Shown piece by piece: positions 12,731-25,148 of a stretch of 64,000 nt of DNA (positions are counted from its first letter, which is position 1; every line of letters starts with the position of its first letter). The position numbers and the translations under genes were made by a program. The notes below the pieces were generated by a model, which saw only the letters and a list, made by a program, of their open reading frames with translations, was not told the origin of the DNA and ran no database searches. Source of the stretch: Sinonovacula constricta (taxonomy: Eukaryota; Mollusca; Bivalvia; Cardiida; Solecurtidae). The stretch spans positions 11,307,326-11,371,325 of the forward strand of contig CM017564.1 in NCBI GenBank assembly GCA_007844125.1. The letters are read 5' to 3'.

Positions 12731-13464
12731 ATTGAATTAATAAATTACTATTCCTTCCGCATATTTCTATGGTAATGTGTATTGTTTCTTCTAAAAGCAA
12801 ATGTTGATATATGCATATGTACCTAACAAGGCAACGTCATTTACATTTGTGTGGCTGATCTTTTTTTATTTCAGCATTAGAGCTCATATATGTTTGTGTT
12901 TTCTATGAGTATCAATTAATATGAGACAAAGTACACCTCAAGACTGTGACATTTTTTTAATATCTACATGAGTAATCATTAACCATTTATGTGAACGATT
13001 ATTCACGGCGACATTAAACAACATTTTTTGACGAACACTTCCGTGTGAGGCAGTACCTCCTGATATTCCTCGGCGGTTCTACCCTTTTCCCAAATACTGA
13101 TATTAGATTAGCGGGTAAAATTGAGAGGCTAAAAACGAGCCAGCATGGACTTATAAACAGTCCGACCGCTGAGCTGCAACGTAAAAGATGTACGCCATAA
13201 CGTCATGCTGCTTGACGTTCAGTAAATGGAGGGAAAATGACGTTGTCATTAAACGACGTTGACGCCGTGTCCGTGTTTTCTAATATGGGTGTCCCCATGA
13301 AGGTTTGCAAATATGTAAAGAGTGCAATTGCTTGTGTTTATCTCTTGAAAAAAAGGCAATTTGCCGAAAATTTGAATGTGAGCGTTTTTAGAAAAAAACT
13401 CTATGGGACAATTTACAACATTGTGATACTAGATGAGTATTTGATGTAATAAGTATATAACACT
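12731..13464. other. unassigned sequence
   Basis: Mixed composition with slightly higher GC near 13020-13270. The 70-codon ORF at 13237-13449 has no recognisable motif and is not called. Confidence 0.3.
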
Positions 13465-13560
13465 AAGGGGCGGGTCCAGGATTGTCTAATTGAGCGAGCA
13501 CCTAAGGTATCCTAGGGTGGTTGGCGAGGGGCACGCTCCCTAAAAAACTCATGCAGTGTA
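13465..13560 (+). mobile_element. solo hAT end relic
   Basis: AGGGGCGGGTCCAGGATT followed by a G-rich patch and GGCACGCTCCCTA resembles the left end of the hAT elements at 44980 and 50570 (CAGGGGCGGATCCAGGATTT). No matching right end was found nearby. Confidence 0.5.
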
Positions 13561-16500
13561 GCAGCCAAACAGAGCCATTTCTTGCACTTTCGAAGCTGCT
13601 AGACGCTTTTTCCATGATTCCAAAATGTTTCTTATCTCGGCAACAAGGAAAATCGATAATCCTTTTTCATGGGAAAGCCATGTTCAAAATCACCACTTTC
13701 TAATGCACACTAATTCTTTATTTCAAATCATGGAGCTGTTGGCAATCGGGACAGTACCACTTTTCTTCTATTTGAATTGGTTAACTTTAAACAGGTCAAA
13801 TGAAATCATTGAAATCTTCGTTTTTACAGAAGCAATAACAGTTCACTTTTGATCTGTGTTAGTGATTTTGGCATGCGCTTTCTGGAGAAAAATTGCCCTA
13901 CACGTTCATGCATAATGGTCATTTAATGAAGTTTAAATGAATTTGTGGTTACTTCCTTCCACAGCTCACAATCAGGCTCAATACGTTCGACATAAACCTT
14001 TTCTTCAGTCCAATTCACAAAGTCAACATAACCTTTTTTGCATGCATGAACTTGTGTTTGTGTTTGATAATAATATTGATGATGCGCAAAATGTTGCGGT
14101 TGTTTGGAACATTACGCTTGCTGTGCTGCAGATGACTCTTAATAACTCTCAAAGGAAGCTGTGTGATTGCTATTGCATGCTGCACACGTTCGAGATGCGG
14201 TTATCCGGCTTTTGCGTTGCGCTTTCAACACTATCTGCTTTAGCATGCATAACCTGCACTTTCATGGTGTCTCACAAAACTGCATGTTAATAGCTTTGTC
14301 TTTGTTTTGGCAGATCTGATGTCAATATCTTCTATTCTAGCACTCCACTCATGGATGCTGGCAGCCAATATGATTTATCTTCTGTTAAGGGTCTAGATTT
14401 TTTTAACTTTTACAGTAGCAGCAATACAGAATAACATAGCAGCAATGTGGGTGCATGCTTCATCTAAGCCCGCCATACAGATACAGATACATGGGCTGCA
14501 AGAGTCTTTCCGTCTGCTTGAATTATCTCCCATAACACAAGAAGCGCTTCACTCAAGTGTTGCAAGTGTGTCACCTAATACAAAAGGAAAAGTTTACATT
14601 TTGAGCAATTTATATTAACACTTTATCCACACATCATGTTACTGAGTGCCTTTTTATGTTCTTGGTATTGCAGCTATTTTGTAATAAACATCGTAAAGTT
14701 AATCAATGGTCAGATGATATTAAGAATGTTAGACTTTTATGCCAGATTTTAACAGATACAGGTACATGTATATATTAAAAGGACGACACAATCAAATGGC
14801 AACTTTATAAATTACTTTCATTTCTCTTATAGTAATAGTTGATTCTGGATACAAATGATGTGGTAGAAATTCCAATCATTCATCTGTTAGCGAAGGGACC
14901 TTGTTCGAGTCTAGAACCGGCTGCCTGTTTCCTCCATATATATTTTACATAAGTATTTTCTTAACATAAAACTAACCAATGTGTATCTTTATCATGCTGT
15001 TAATAGACCCTGACTCGGGTATGTCTTCAATGGTATTAATCACAACTTCTCCCCTACCCTGTTTCTGCGACTTAACATTTTGTCACATATACCTGACATA
15101 AACGCAGAGGTAACGTTTGTAAACAAACGATAAACTAGATGCAAATGACTATTTAGCCACTTGGCACGGCAAAGAAGGTAACTTTAAACGCATGCAAATT
15201 GTAGCCGAAAATATGCGATTTTAAATTCTCACAATTCAGCGCGAAGTTTGAAAATTTAAAGTAAACATTGGCAGAAAGTGTAGATTTGTCTGGTGAGTAT
15301 TATTTTACTTATTATTTTTTATGAATTAACTATCTTAACGCGTGCGTATTCTCCAGCATTAATTATATTGAACGAATCAATAGTTTATTTTATCTATGTG
15401 ATCAGCTTGATGCCATATAGATCTAAAATCATTAATCAGCATTTACTATCAATTATCATTAAGGAATAATCAAATAGTCAAAATGGGTATTTTAAAATTC
15501 CTTCTGATCAAAAGATCTATGCTATGCTCAGCTTTTCATTGTTTTATGTTTAAATACATTGGTGTCTATTTTAGGGCTGCACAGTTTGCTAATTATGTGA
15601 GGTAACAGTGTTCTGAGAAAAATAAATGTGTTTTTAAACAATGTGCTTTTTCTTTGTCAGATGTTAAGACGATCATTTTGAGGAAACCAAGATTATGTCT
15701 GGAACTTGCCATTTGTACTGTATGCAGGCTTAGTCTACACCTATTTATGACTGTATCATAATTTTGATGCATATTGGTTTTATCAACTAGATTTGTATCT
15801 TGATATTTTTTTGTCATTTGTAAAGTGTATTAATAATTAAACGGTATCACAAATAAAAAAAACAACAACAAAAAACATAACATCATAAATTAAATATTTA
15901 GGTTTTTGATGTATCTTATGTAATCAGTTGTTACATTACTATTATAAGGCATTATATTTATGTTTATTAAGGTGATATGTAAATAAAAATCTTTTAAGAT
16001 TACTTTGGTAACTATGTGAATTTTTGTGTTCAATTTGATAATGTTATACAGCTTTTGATTGAAGAGGAGGAATTTTACTTAGATACAACAAAGCAGTATG
16101 TTGAACTAGGATGCCACTGTTACGTTCATGATAATTATGAATAGGTACATGGTCATTTCTTGTTAGTTTTGTTTTATTGCCAATGAATTTGTTCCATATA
16201 CATGTGATACATCATTTGCATAGAATAAAGCCAATTGTCATTATTTGATGAAATTCTAAGCTTGTATTACAGATTTATTAAGATTTTCAGACCTACCGGT
16301 AACTGTTTTAAGATTCTCAGACAATGAAAATAAAGATGAAAAAACATGGTTTTACATTATGTGTTTAAGGTACAATCATATGTCGAAGGAAAGGTACCAA
16401 TTGACCAGCAAGTGTCCCAGACAAGGTATCTTTAACCTTACTAAATAAAGTGTGCGCAAATGCTCTACCACTCTGAACTAAACAGTTTGATACACAGTTT

Positions 16501-16746
16501 TAATTTATTGCACATAGCTGTAAACCTCATAGGCAACTAAGTAACGCCTTATTGACTGACTTTTGAATAATCATCTACTGGCACTAATTTATTAATACTA
16601 GACACATTTACCAAGTTTAAGTCTTGCAGCATGAATTTAATGATGCACACTACTCACTGCTATTGCAGGAAGGTTTGAGAAATGGGCCTAAGTAAACCAC
16701 CAGTACAAAATATAAGTGGCCAATGCAAGATAACATTATGAGCATT
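13561..16746. other. unassigned sequence, no supported gene
   Basis: The longest ORF (13937-14290, 117 codons) shows no domain, repeat or signal that I recognise and could be chance. GAATTATCTCCCATAACAC near 14519 is a variant of the recurrent AAGGGAGRTAA motif. Otherwise AT-rich noncoding sequence. Confidence 0.3.
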
Positions 16747-18160
16747 TTATAACTCAGACCCTCTGGGCAGATTACTACCCACAGGTTAGGTTATAGGCCC
16801 TCATGACAAATAACAGGTACTCAGTCAACATTTTACTTTTTATGGTTGAACTATAGTCCAGCAGGCCTTTTTTTCTCAGATTATATTATATATACTCTTC
16901 TAAGCCATATTAGTCATCTAAGCCTATATTTTATTCACCACAAGCCAGGTTGTAGCCCTTTAGGCCATATAAAACCCGTCAGGCTATATATTACATGTAT
17001 ATTCACCTTATTACAGATTATACTCCATAGCCCTGCATGTCAGACAATTATCCCTCTTAAGTCATAACATCACACATGGTACCATGTTTAACAGACCTAC
17101 CTAACCCTCAGGCCATATAATTATCCGCTTGTGCCATACTATACACCCCTCAGACCATACTGTACACCATCCTGAGAGCTTATATACCTCTCAGATCATA
17201 CTACACTCCCATCAGACCATACTGCATCCCCCCATACTATACCCCCACCCCTCAGACCATACTTGACCCCCCAATCATACTATACACCCCAGACCACATT
17301 AAACACACCCCTCAGACCATACTATACTCCCCTCAGACCATAGTGTGCACACCTCTTCAAATCATACAATACACCTCTCAGACCATACTATACATACACC
17401 CCTCTCAGACCATACTATACACACACACCCCTCTCAGACCATACTATACACACACACACCCCTCTCAGGCCATACTATACACATCTCTCAGTCCATACTG
17501 TATACACACCTTGGATCATACAATACACCCCCATACCATACTATACATCCATGAGACCATACTATACACCCCCTCAGACCATATTATACATGCCCCAGAC
17601 CATATTTTACACACCCCTCAGACCATACTATACTCCCCTCAGACCATAGTGTACACACACCCTCAGATCATATATACACCCCTCAGAATATAACAATACT
17701 CCCTTCACACATACTACATATCCCTCAGCCCATATTATATTCCCCTCAGACCATACTATCACCCCCCTCAGATCATATAATACACTCCACAGATCATACT
17801 GTACACCCCTCAGACCATATTATGCACCTCCCTCAGACCACACTTTACACAAACACCCCTCTCAGACCATACTATACACTTCCCTCAGACCATACTGTAC
17901 ACACCTGTCAGATCATATAATACACCCCTCAGACCATACTATACACCCATTAGACCATACTACATACACCCTCAGACCATACTCTACAGCCCCTCAGACC
18001 ATACTATAACCCCAGACCATATACTCCCCTCAGACCATACTATACCCCTCTCCCCTCAGAACATCCTATACCCCCTTCCCATCAGACCATACTATATGCC
18101 CATCAGATTATATTGCATACCCCTCAGACCATATTATTCCCCCTACAGACTTTGTCAGAC
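16747..18160 (+). repeat. degenerate minisatellite, ~21-25 bp unit
   Basis: Dozens of copies of CCCTCAGACCATACTATACA and close variants (CAGATCATA, CAGGCCATA), densest at 17150-18130. Unit length varies, so ORFs such as 17343-17693, which are rich in His/Thr/Ile/Pro, are by-products. Confidence 0.9.
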
Positions 18161-18720
18161 ATCTTCAAGCTAGTTATTTTACCAACTTAGTCATGATTTT
18201 AACCCTCAGGCCAATGTATACTCATTTCAGACAATAATACACCCTCGTGTGCCAATGTATTCTCATTGCAGACAAGACTATACACAAATAAGTTAAGAGT
18301 GTTCCCCCTCAGGCCAAATTACATACTATTAGGCAAGTTGATACCATATTACTCCAAAGAATATCCACTCAGGCTATATTGTACCCTCTCAGTCCATACT
18401 GTATCCAAATTAGGCAAAAATATACCCCCTCAGGCCAAAGTTTTCCCAAATCGTGCAAGCTTATACTCTCTCAGCCGAACATATACCCAACCCAGGCAAC
18501 ATGTTACCCTTTTGGGGACACCTGTACCAAGATCATCTCATTCCCAAATCAGGCAAAATAATACCCTTCATAGTAGGCCATAGGCCATAGTATGCTTATT
18601 GCAGGCAATACTTTACCCAAATCATCCAAGATAACACCCTCTTAGGCCATCCTATACCCATCTTGGACAGGAGTATACACTCTCAGGCCATAGTACATGT
18701 ATACTCATCGCAGGCAAGTA
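18161..18720 (+). repeat. minisatellite, diverged section
   Basis: CCCTCAGGCCAA and CAGGCAA phrases recur every ~30-50 bp, with less regular spacing than the block to the left. It appears to be the same repeat decayed further. Confidence 0.7.
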
Positions 18721-18904
18721 GATGCCAGCTTGATGGACTTAAAGATAATGTTGCTTTCACAAAAAATTCTGTATTCAGATCTCATCCTAGGTCTACCAGT
18801 TTATTTTTCCGCTGCTCTCATTATCAGCTTCATGCTCAAGATAAAAAAAAAGTGTTAGGAGCAAATCTTCATACCCACAAAGTAACCAGCTTCTCTACCT
18901 AAGC
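18721..18904. other. non-repetitive interruption of the minisatellite
   Basis: About 185 bp without the CAGGCCATA phrase. Possibly an insertion; no ends recognised. Confidence 0.35.
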
Positions 18905-19760
18905 TTTTCCTGCCATACTATACACCCTGACGTCATATCTTCTCAAGCTAGATTATACCCTTTCAGGCAACATACGGGTTCTCCCATTTTTACATCCTAG
19001 GCCATATATGTATTATATTATAATATATTGTTTAAGGGCTATAATACACTAACCCCATGGTCATTTATATTGTCCAGGCCCTACATGTATTATTATGTCT
19101 TAAGACCATATTATACTGCCCTAAGACCATGCTCTAAAACCATAGTATACTATTCGTAGACAATATGCCTCTTCATGTTATAATATACCATTCCAGGACT
19201 GAAATATACTATCCTAAGCCTTACCCATCAGGCAACATTTTACTGTCCAGACCATACATGTATACCATATTATACCACTCTAAGCTATATTATGGCTCCT
19301 CAGACAGTAATATGCTTGTCCAGACCAAACATGTATACCACATTAAACTGCTCTAAGCTATATTTTAAAATCCTCAGACAATAATATACTGTCCAGACCA
19401 TTTATGTATACCATATTATACTGCTCTAAGCTATATTATACCCCCTCAGGCAATAATATACTGTCCAGACCATACATGCATACCATATTATACCGCTCTA
19501 ATCTATATTATACGGCCCCCACCCCCAGACAATAATATTCTTGTCCATACCATACATATATATCATATTAAACTGCTCTTAGCTATATTTTACCCCCTTA
19601 GACAATAATATGCTGTCCAGACAGTACATGTAAACCATATATTACTGCCCTAAGCTATATAATACCACCTTTGACACTATTATTCTGTCCAGGCTATACA
19701 TCTGTGCCAGATATGACTATCCTAAGACCATATTATTCTTTGCACCAGACCAATATCATT
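18905..19760 (+). repeat. minisatellite, ~72-80 bp higher-order unit
   Basis: Units such as GCTCTAAGCTATATTATACC, CAGGCAATAATATACTGTCC, AGACCATACATGTATACC repeat about six to eight times at 19130-19680. GCTCTAA at 19423 and 19495 gives a 72-bp spacing. Each unit contains two or three of the shorter phrases seen upstream. Confidence 0.8.
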
Positions 19761-21235
19761 TTGCCATTAGCCTTTTATAACCCCTTAAACATGTTTAAGT
19801 TTAATAACTTATTACATTATATAGCCGCTGAAAAGGTTGATCTGCCATCAATACCAACTCTTCATACAACTTTACTGACTTGTCTGACAGGGTATACTAG
19901 ACAGATAAGCCCAGCAATAATAAGAAATGTCAGTAAATTTATATCAGTACCTTAATCTAAATATTTTACATTGAAACTTTTAATAACACTTTTGTGTATT
20001 TGTCAATAGTATTGCCGTGTAGAAATAATTATTTCCACAAGTTATTTTATTGTTGTTTGACATTATTGAATTGAATGAAAACTAATTATCCCTGGTAGGT
20101 AGAGCCATTTTTGCATTAGACACTTGGTACAATAATATTAAATGCTTTAAAAGTTCAATTTTGTTTGAATTATTAAGTAAGAGAAAATAGTCATAATCAG
20201 TTATGTAATTGTCTGGCATTTTAAACTAATATTGGCATTCCAGTGTGTTTGTATTGATGGATGTCTGTATTGATGGGTTTGATATAACACCAGAGGGTAC
20301 ATCCGGTACCCAGTCTCAGAAAGGCTACAGTTGTATAATGATAAGTGCCATCGTCATGTGAATTACACGGAAATATATCGAAGTTGCAATATTAAGGGAA
20401 TGGTTTTATTTTGGACAAATGTTTTATGTCTGGCCTAAGACAAGCTGTGTTCTTGGCAGTGGGATAGTGTGGGCGGTGGTACTTCTTAAGATTACCCATA
20501 ATAAAAGGTACATTTTTATATGAATTAATTATCTAATCCTTGTACACAAATCATTGAAGTAAAGACACTTATACTTGTGCAATATATTACACAATATAAA
20601 ATATATACACTGACTGTTATTTTAAAGAATGTAGCCGTCACTGTAAAAATGTATTGTTTTATCATGCAAAATGGCATGCGTTTACTACACCCTATCACAT
20701 ACCCTGACAATGAATCAGCCAGAGGTAGAATAACCATTACCTGCACATCATAAGCAAACAGACAGACTTCACAATTGATAACATTTTTTTCGCTGCGGAT
20801 TAGTCTTGTTCCTATGAATGTTAGAAGTGCTAAATTTTAATGCATAGTACCATTCTACAATCAAGCTTCCTTTTTATTATGCAAACACTATATCTTGTCT
20901 ATGTATGTATGTATTTCAGACTTATCCCTCACACTCTCAAGAAGCAACAAAATAAAATATTCTTCCGATTCTGATGTTCTTTATAGTTTAAAATAATTTG
21001 TTCTTTTTCAGAATCCCTGCAACAGCCAGCATTTGAAGAGTAAGTTTACAGGACCTAAAATATTAACTATTTATCATTTTGTGTAATTATAAATTGAGTA
21101 TTATGAACAATGTGAATATAAATATATGTTGTTATAGATGAGGTTAATTCATTTGTCAGTAAAGTTTTTTTTGTTACATCGCACCGACACAATTATAGTC
21201 ATGTTGGCATCGTCAAGCTCATTATTGGTGGAGGA
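19761..21235. other. unassigned sequence
   Basis: No coding pattern or repeat recognised. A short CAG-rich patch at 21010-21040 is not enough to call an exon. Confidence 0.3.
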
Positions 21236-21391
21236 AGACCCCAGACTTATGTCTTGGGTAAATCCCCCGGCTCACCGTAGGTTAGCTGGAAAACCTCACC
21301 ATATAAAAGTTCTCGCCCCGACCAGGACTCGCCACAAGGTAAGTGGCTGCGGAGTTTCACGTCAGCGACTCGCTCGGCCACCGGTGCCCCC
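21236..21391 (-). mobile_element. tRNA-derived SINE (Leu/Ser-like head)
   Basis: On the minus strand the head begins GGTGGCCGAGCGAGTCGCTG (A box) with a B-box-like GGCGAGTCCTGG. The body is AACTTTTATATGG, TTTTCCAGCTAACCTACGG and GAGCCGGGGGATTTACCCA. The copy at 61633-61770 shows the same order, supporting a real family. Confidence 0.65.
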
Positions 21392-21861
21392 ACAATAAAG
21401 TTTGTGTTCATGGGGGTAGTAGGGGTGGTTTTATAGATTTTTTTATAAAGTTTTCTTTTTTCTGATTTTATTACTGATACAACAATGTGCTTTTTCATCA
21501 AAAGTCCTAGGACATGTTTTTGTTTATAAGTCCAATTAATTATCTTATGTGCATTTAAACAAACCTCAAAGGACATGAGTAAGCCTTATTACCCTATAGA
21601 AATTTAGGAGTAGTGTAATTGTCCTAGGACTGATTATAAATTGATGGTCCTCAATGAAATGGCCAACAGAAATTATTTTGCTTTGCTAAATAATTTCATT
21701 GTACATTTTGAATCACATCTTTGTTTAAATGATAATCTAATTTAACAAATGGCTTTTAAGTGTATTATAACTTAAAAGCTCTCAATAAAATATATATGCA
21801 CATAAAACATTGTTTTGTTTCTTAAATGGATATTTAACCCAGACTTAGGCCTAGATTAATT
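21392..21861. other. left flank of the LTR retrotransposon, unassigned
   Basis: No gene or repeat recognised. Ends in AATT (21858-21861), the left target-site duplicate of the element. Confidence 0.4.
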
Positions 21862-22983
21862 TGTAGCCCGACGGCTTTTGACTTAGTAGTCTTTAGTTTA
21901 ATTTAATTATAGTTAATAAATTATGTTAATCAGTTATGTTATTCGGTTTAATTACCATCGGCTACATCAGCATCGTTTGCTTATCATCGTATAGTGGTTA
22001 TAATTTTATCTTATATCTATAATTACATGCGTTGTGTTTCTTTTGCGACTTTGTTATCTACCCACAGATTCGTAACTTTAGTGATTAATTAGTTGTAACA
22101 ATCTTTTTATGATGCGGACAGAAATAAACAAACAAGATCGAATACGTTTAAAATATGGGGTTATTATTAATAATGTCGTGATAATAGTGTTGACAAACAA
22201 TACAGAAATAGCATATTCAAATATATAATATGAATCTAAAATTAATAGCAATATCTTCAAATATATGATATGAATTTAAAATTAATATCAACATCTAAGT
22301 TAACAATAACAATTTGAGTTACTATTAGATCATGAAATTCTTAATACAATTTCTTAACACAACTTCATATCAACAAGTTCTTAAATCTAATGTTTTACAA
22401 TTCTTTTTTTTCAAGTAAATATTCAGATCAGTGAATTCAACAAACATAGCTATACTGTTTAAACAATATCTCTTATCATTTACAATATATCATAGAGTGC
22501 TTCTGACAAAATTCTAACAAACAACTTATCTTTGATTTAAATAAATCCAACAAATAAATCCAACAAGTTTTGTTCCCTACACGGAATAGTGCTCTGATTC
22601 CTGACCTGATTGAATCTGGAGTAGATGGGAAAGGCCTAGATGATGATTTTGACTTCTAATTTATACTGGAGGGTAGATTTTCGGGCCGTGTGCAAACTAT
22701 GGTTTTATGTTTAGTCGTTAAATTTTTCTCTCCCTCCTTTCGTCGTTTAATTCTAGTCGTAAAATGATTCTTTTGGTTTTCTGTGATTTTGCGACTTATT
22801 TATTAAGGTTTCACCCGAATGAGCCACATGATCCGTCCAGCTGTCCGGTCAGCTACCTCAGAATGCTAAGTTCAAATAATGTCTCGCCTTTACTGTTACA
22901 AGTGACCAGTTGTAGACAGTTGTAAGCTTTGTCTCGCCTTTAGTCTCGCCTCTAGTTATGAGGCAGAAGGCCATAGTGTTGCA
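21862..22983 (-). repeat. 3' LTR of the Gypsy element
   Basis: 1122 bp, bounded by TG...CA (plus strand TGTAGCCCGACGG ... CATAGTGTTGCA). It differs from the 5' LTR at roughly 15-20 visible sites plus a small patch at 22583-22596. The terminal base pattern GTTGCA has one change from the GTTACA of the other LTR. The short ORF inside is repeated in the other LTR and is not a gene. Confidence 0.95.
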
Positions 22984-22985
22984 TA

Positions 22986-22997
22986 CGCCCCTTTCTT
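22986..22997 (-). promoter_or_regulatory. polypurine tract
   Basis: Minus strand AAGAAAGGGGCG lies two bases from the 3' LTR, the expected place for the plus-strand primer of reverse transcription. Confidence 0.75.
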
Positions 22998-23995
22998 AAA
23001 AGAAAATTAAACAAAGTTTAATTTTCTAAAATATTAACAAGTCAAGTCTAAATACAAATTAGTACACATTTTCAACTGACTTCCCCTTTAACCATACTGG
23101 GTATTTGATCTGTATATCAATCGTTTCCATTCTAAGCCCCACTGACCTAATGGAATGTGTAGGGTAATAAAATCCTAAGTGTTTTATGTTCGCGGGTGTC
23201 AATTACCCCTCGCAACATCGTCCCTATGTCATAAAACTGTCCCCTAACCTACGTTGGTTCGCTAAACAGGGTATTTGTAAGTCACTTGACATACAAACTC
23301 AGTGATATCTACACAAAGGTTTCCTAGCATTTGGTTATAGCATAAAACTGATATCAATACAATAAACCTAAATAATGTGACAAATAGCAGGAGTCGACAC
23401 AATAAGCATAAATAAGGTAACAAATAGCAGGAGTCGAGAATCTGTCACGGTTGGTTTAACGCAATGTCCACACAGGCGTGCACTCCCGGTGTATGGATGT
23501 AGATCCTTTTGCGTCGCTCGTCTCGTGGTGTTGTGTGATTCGTCCTCTCCTTTCGTCCGTCTAATGGTCGTCCGTCGTATCTGCGTAGAGATGTAGTCTC
23601 GGAAGTTGATCATTAATCGTAGGTTTGTATTCATTAAACATAAACAAATTATACACATTTTATGTACACTTTGGAGTTCATCCGCGGTTTACCGTTCATT
23701 AATACCGATATGTGACATCACCCACATGTTGTTTTCGAATACACGTGTGATACATCAGTTGTCACGTCCGCGGGGTCCCATGCCATTAGAATATGAAAAA
23801 TAAACAATAAAAATATACGGCAGTAATATGTATAAAACAACAATATATCTTCTAGGTATGTACACAAATATATTCATTGTGATATCCCTACGCTAAGCTG
23901 CGTTTACAGTAAAAGATCTAGGGATATATCTTCACAATGTACAATCATCTTACAACATTATTACAATAATGTTATGAGGAGGTTATCCAATTAAT
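22998..23995 (-). other. env-to-3' LTR region without recognised gene
   Basis: Within the element. A 96-codon minus ORF at 23368-23658 has no motif I recognise. An imperfect hairpin lies at 23874-23939: left arm CATTGTGATATCCCTA, right arm TAGGGATATATCTTCACAAT. Confidence 0.5.
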
Positions 23996-25117
23996 CTAAA
24001 CAACAGGTTTCGACAATGTCGGATATAAAGCGATATATTCGACCTCCTCTTTCTGTAGTCCCACTGTGCTTGTGGGCGGGCTCAGGCTTGGCGCCGAGGC
24101 TTTCAAGCCTACCACAGACAAATCAGTGTCATTTCCCGACCCAGGCTCCCTAAAACAACACAGCCTCTCTACTGATTTGTACCTTTTCCTTAAGCAATAA
24201 ATGTAAATGCCTATACCAATTGCGACCGAGATAACAAGTCCAATTAAAGCGGTATAGACCGACCAGTGTCTAGCTGGCCTTTCATCCATGTTTGTATGCA
24301 AGCTTTCCTCTATCAGTAAATTCATAGGTATGTATTCTAACTCCCTAAACTTCTGCGGGATGAGGGTATGATTATAGTTTTTTAGCCTAGCTGTAAAGTC
24401 TTTCCACATATTTACGCTCGAAATATTCAAGGAGATTCTGATAGCTAACAACAAATCATCTGTGATATTGCTTGTTAGGTGATCATCGTACGAAGCTGGC
24501 AGGTAAATATACTGATTATCGGCGCTGCAGGCCGTGCGTAATTTAACTATATCAAAAGGTATTTTAGTAACGATAGATGAAGTTTCTAAACCGTGTACTT
24601 CTTTACATTTTATCGACAGTCGTAATGGCTGTACAGAGGTTAATGCCCATATTCCGTTAGTAATGTATACTGCTGAGGGTAGTTGTGCGTTCGTCGTCGT
24701 GAGTTTATTGCAACTTGTTTGTATTTTACTTTTATTATTAAGAAATAAATGTACTATGCATGCATCGTTTAATTCTACCGAGTACGTTGGTTTTGGTATG
24801 TGACAAAATGACGTCTGCGAGCAGTACTCAATTTCTTCATCGTTGAGTAATATATATTTGGTATTTCCCTTGTTAATGGCTAACCCATCTGTTTCTAAAT
24901 TATATTTCGCGGCCGTAGTGGTGGATACTTGAGGGTTGGTTAAGGTATTTTGGTGAATAATGGGAATATTGAATGTTCGGTAAATAGTATATGATTCATA
25001 GTGATTATTTAAAGGTACTTTAACCAACATAATCATTCGGTTATTTTTAACGGTCCCGGCTAAATGTAAGTGTTTGATTGCGAACACTAGTTCGTCAAAG
25101 TCTAATATTTCTGGCAT
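23996..25117 (-). CDS. env: envelope-like glycoprotein, C-terminal part (F-like)
   Basis: 373 codons. A transmembrane helix at residues ~286-308 (VYTALIGLVISVAIGIGIYI) follows a long ectodomain and precedes a ~65-residue tail, the layout of a type I membrane fusion glycoprotein. N-glycosylation sequons are at 217, 231 and 249. The cysteine-spaced middle (C99, C105, C120, C136, C171, C197) and the NGIWALTS stretch resemble the C-terminal ectodomain of baculovirus F-like env proteins carried by errantivirus-like Gypsy elements. A signal peptide, furin site and fusion peptide are not seen, and an in-frame stop lies four codons upstream of the first Met, so this is only the distal part, or it is joined by splicing. 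The tail ends with YPTL near the C-terminus. The identity rests on position plus architecture; a search is needed to confirm the family. Confidence 0.65.
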   Translation of the reverse strand: MPEILDFDELVFAIKHLHLAGTVKNNRMIMLVKVPLNNHYESYTIYRTFNIPIIHQNTLTNPQVSTTTAAKYNLETDGLAINKGNTKYILLNDEEIEYCSQTSFCHIPKPTYSVELNDACIVHLFLNNKSKIQTSCNKLTTTNAQLPSAVYITNGIWALTSVQPLRLSIKCKEVHGLETSSIVTKIPFDIVKLRTACSADNQYIYLPASYDDHLTSNITDDLLLAIRISLNISSVNMWKDFTARLKNYNHTLIPQKFRELEYIPMNLLIEESLHTNMDERPARHWSVYTALIGLVISVAIGIGIYIYCLRKRYKSVERLCCFREPGSGNDTDLSVVGLKASAPSLSPPTSTVGLQKEEVEYIALYPTLSKPVV

Positions 25118-25148
25118 CTGGAAATGGAGTTAATACAACATACAATCA

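Noticed and set aside
13937..14290. 117-codon ORF as a gene
   Set aside because: No recognisable domain, no flanking exon structure, length compatible with chance.
17343..17693. 116-codon His/Thr/Pro-rich ORF
   Set aside because: Lies wholly in the minisatellite; two frames are open at once and unit length varies.
22078..22260. 60-codon ORF repeated at 30075-30257
   Set aside because: It lies inside the LTRs and recurs only because the LTRs are copies.
24534..24803. Plus-strand ORF opposite env; likewise 25124-25390, 26066-26386, 27033-27239 and 27825-28220
   Set aside because: Shadows of the minus-strand gag/pol/env frames, no motifs of their own.
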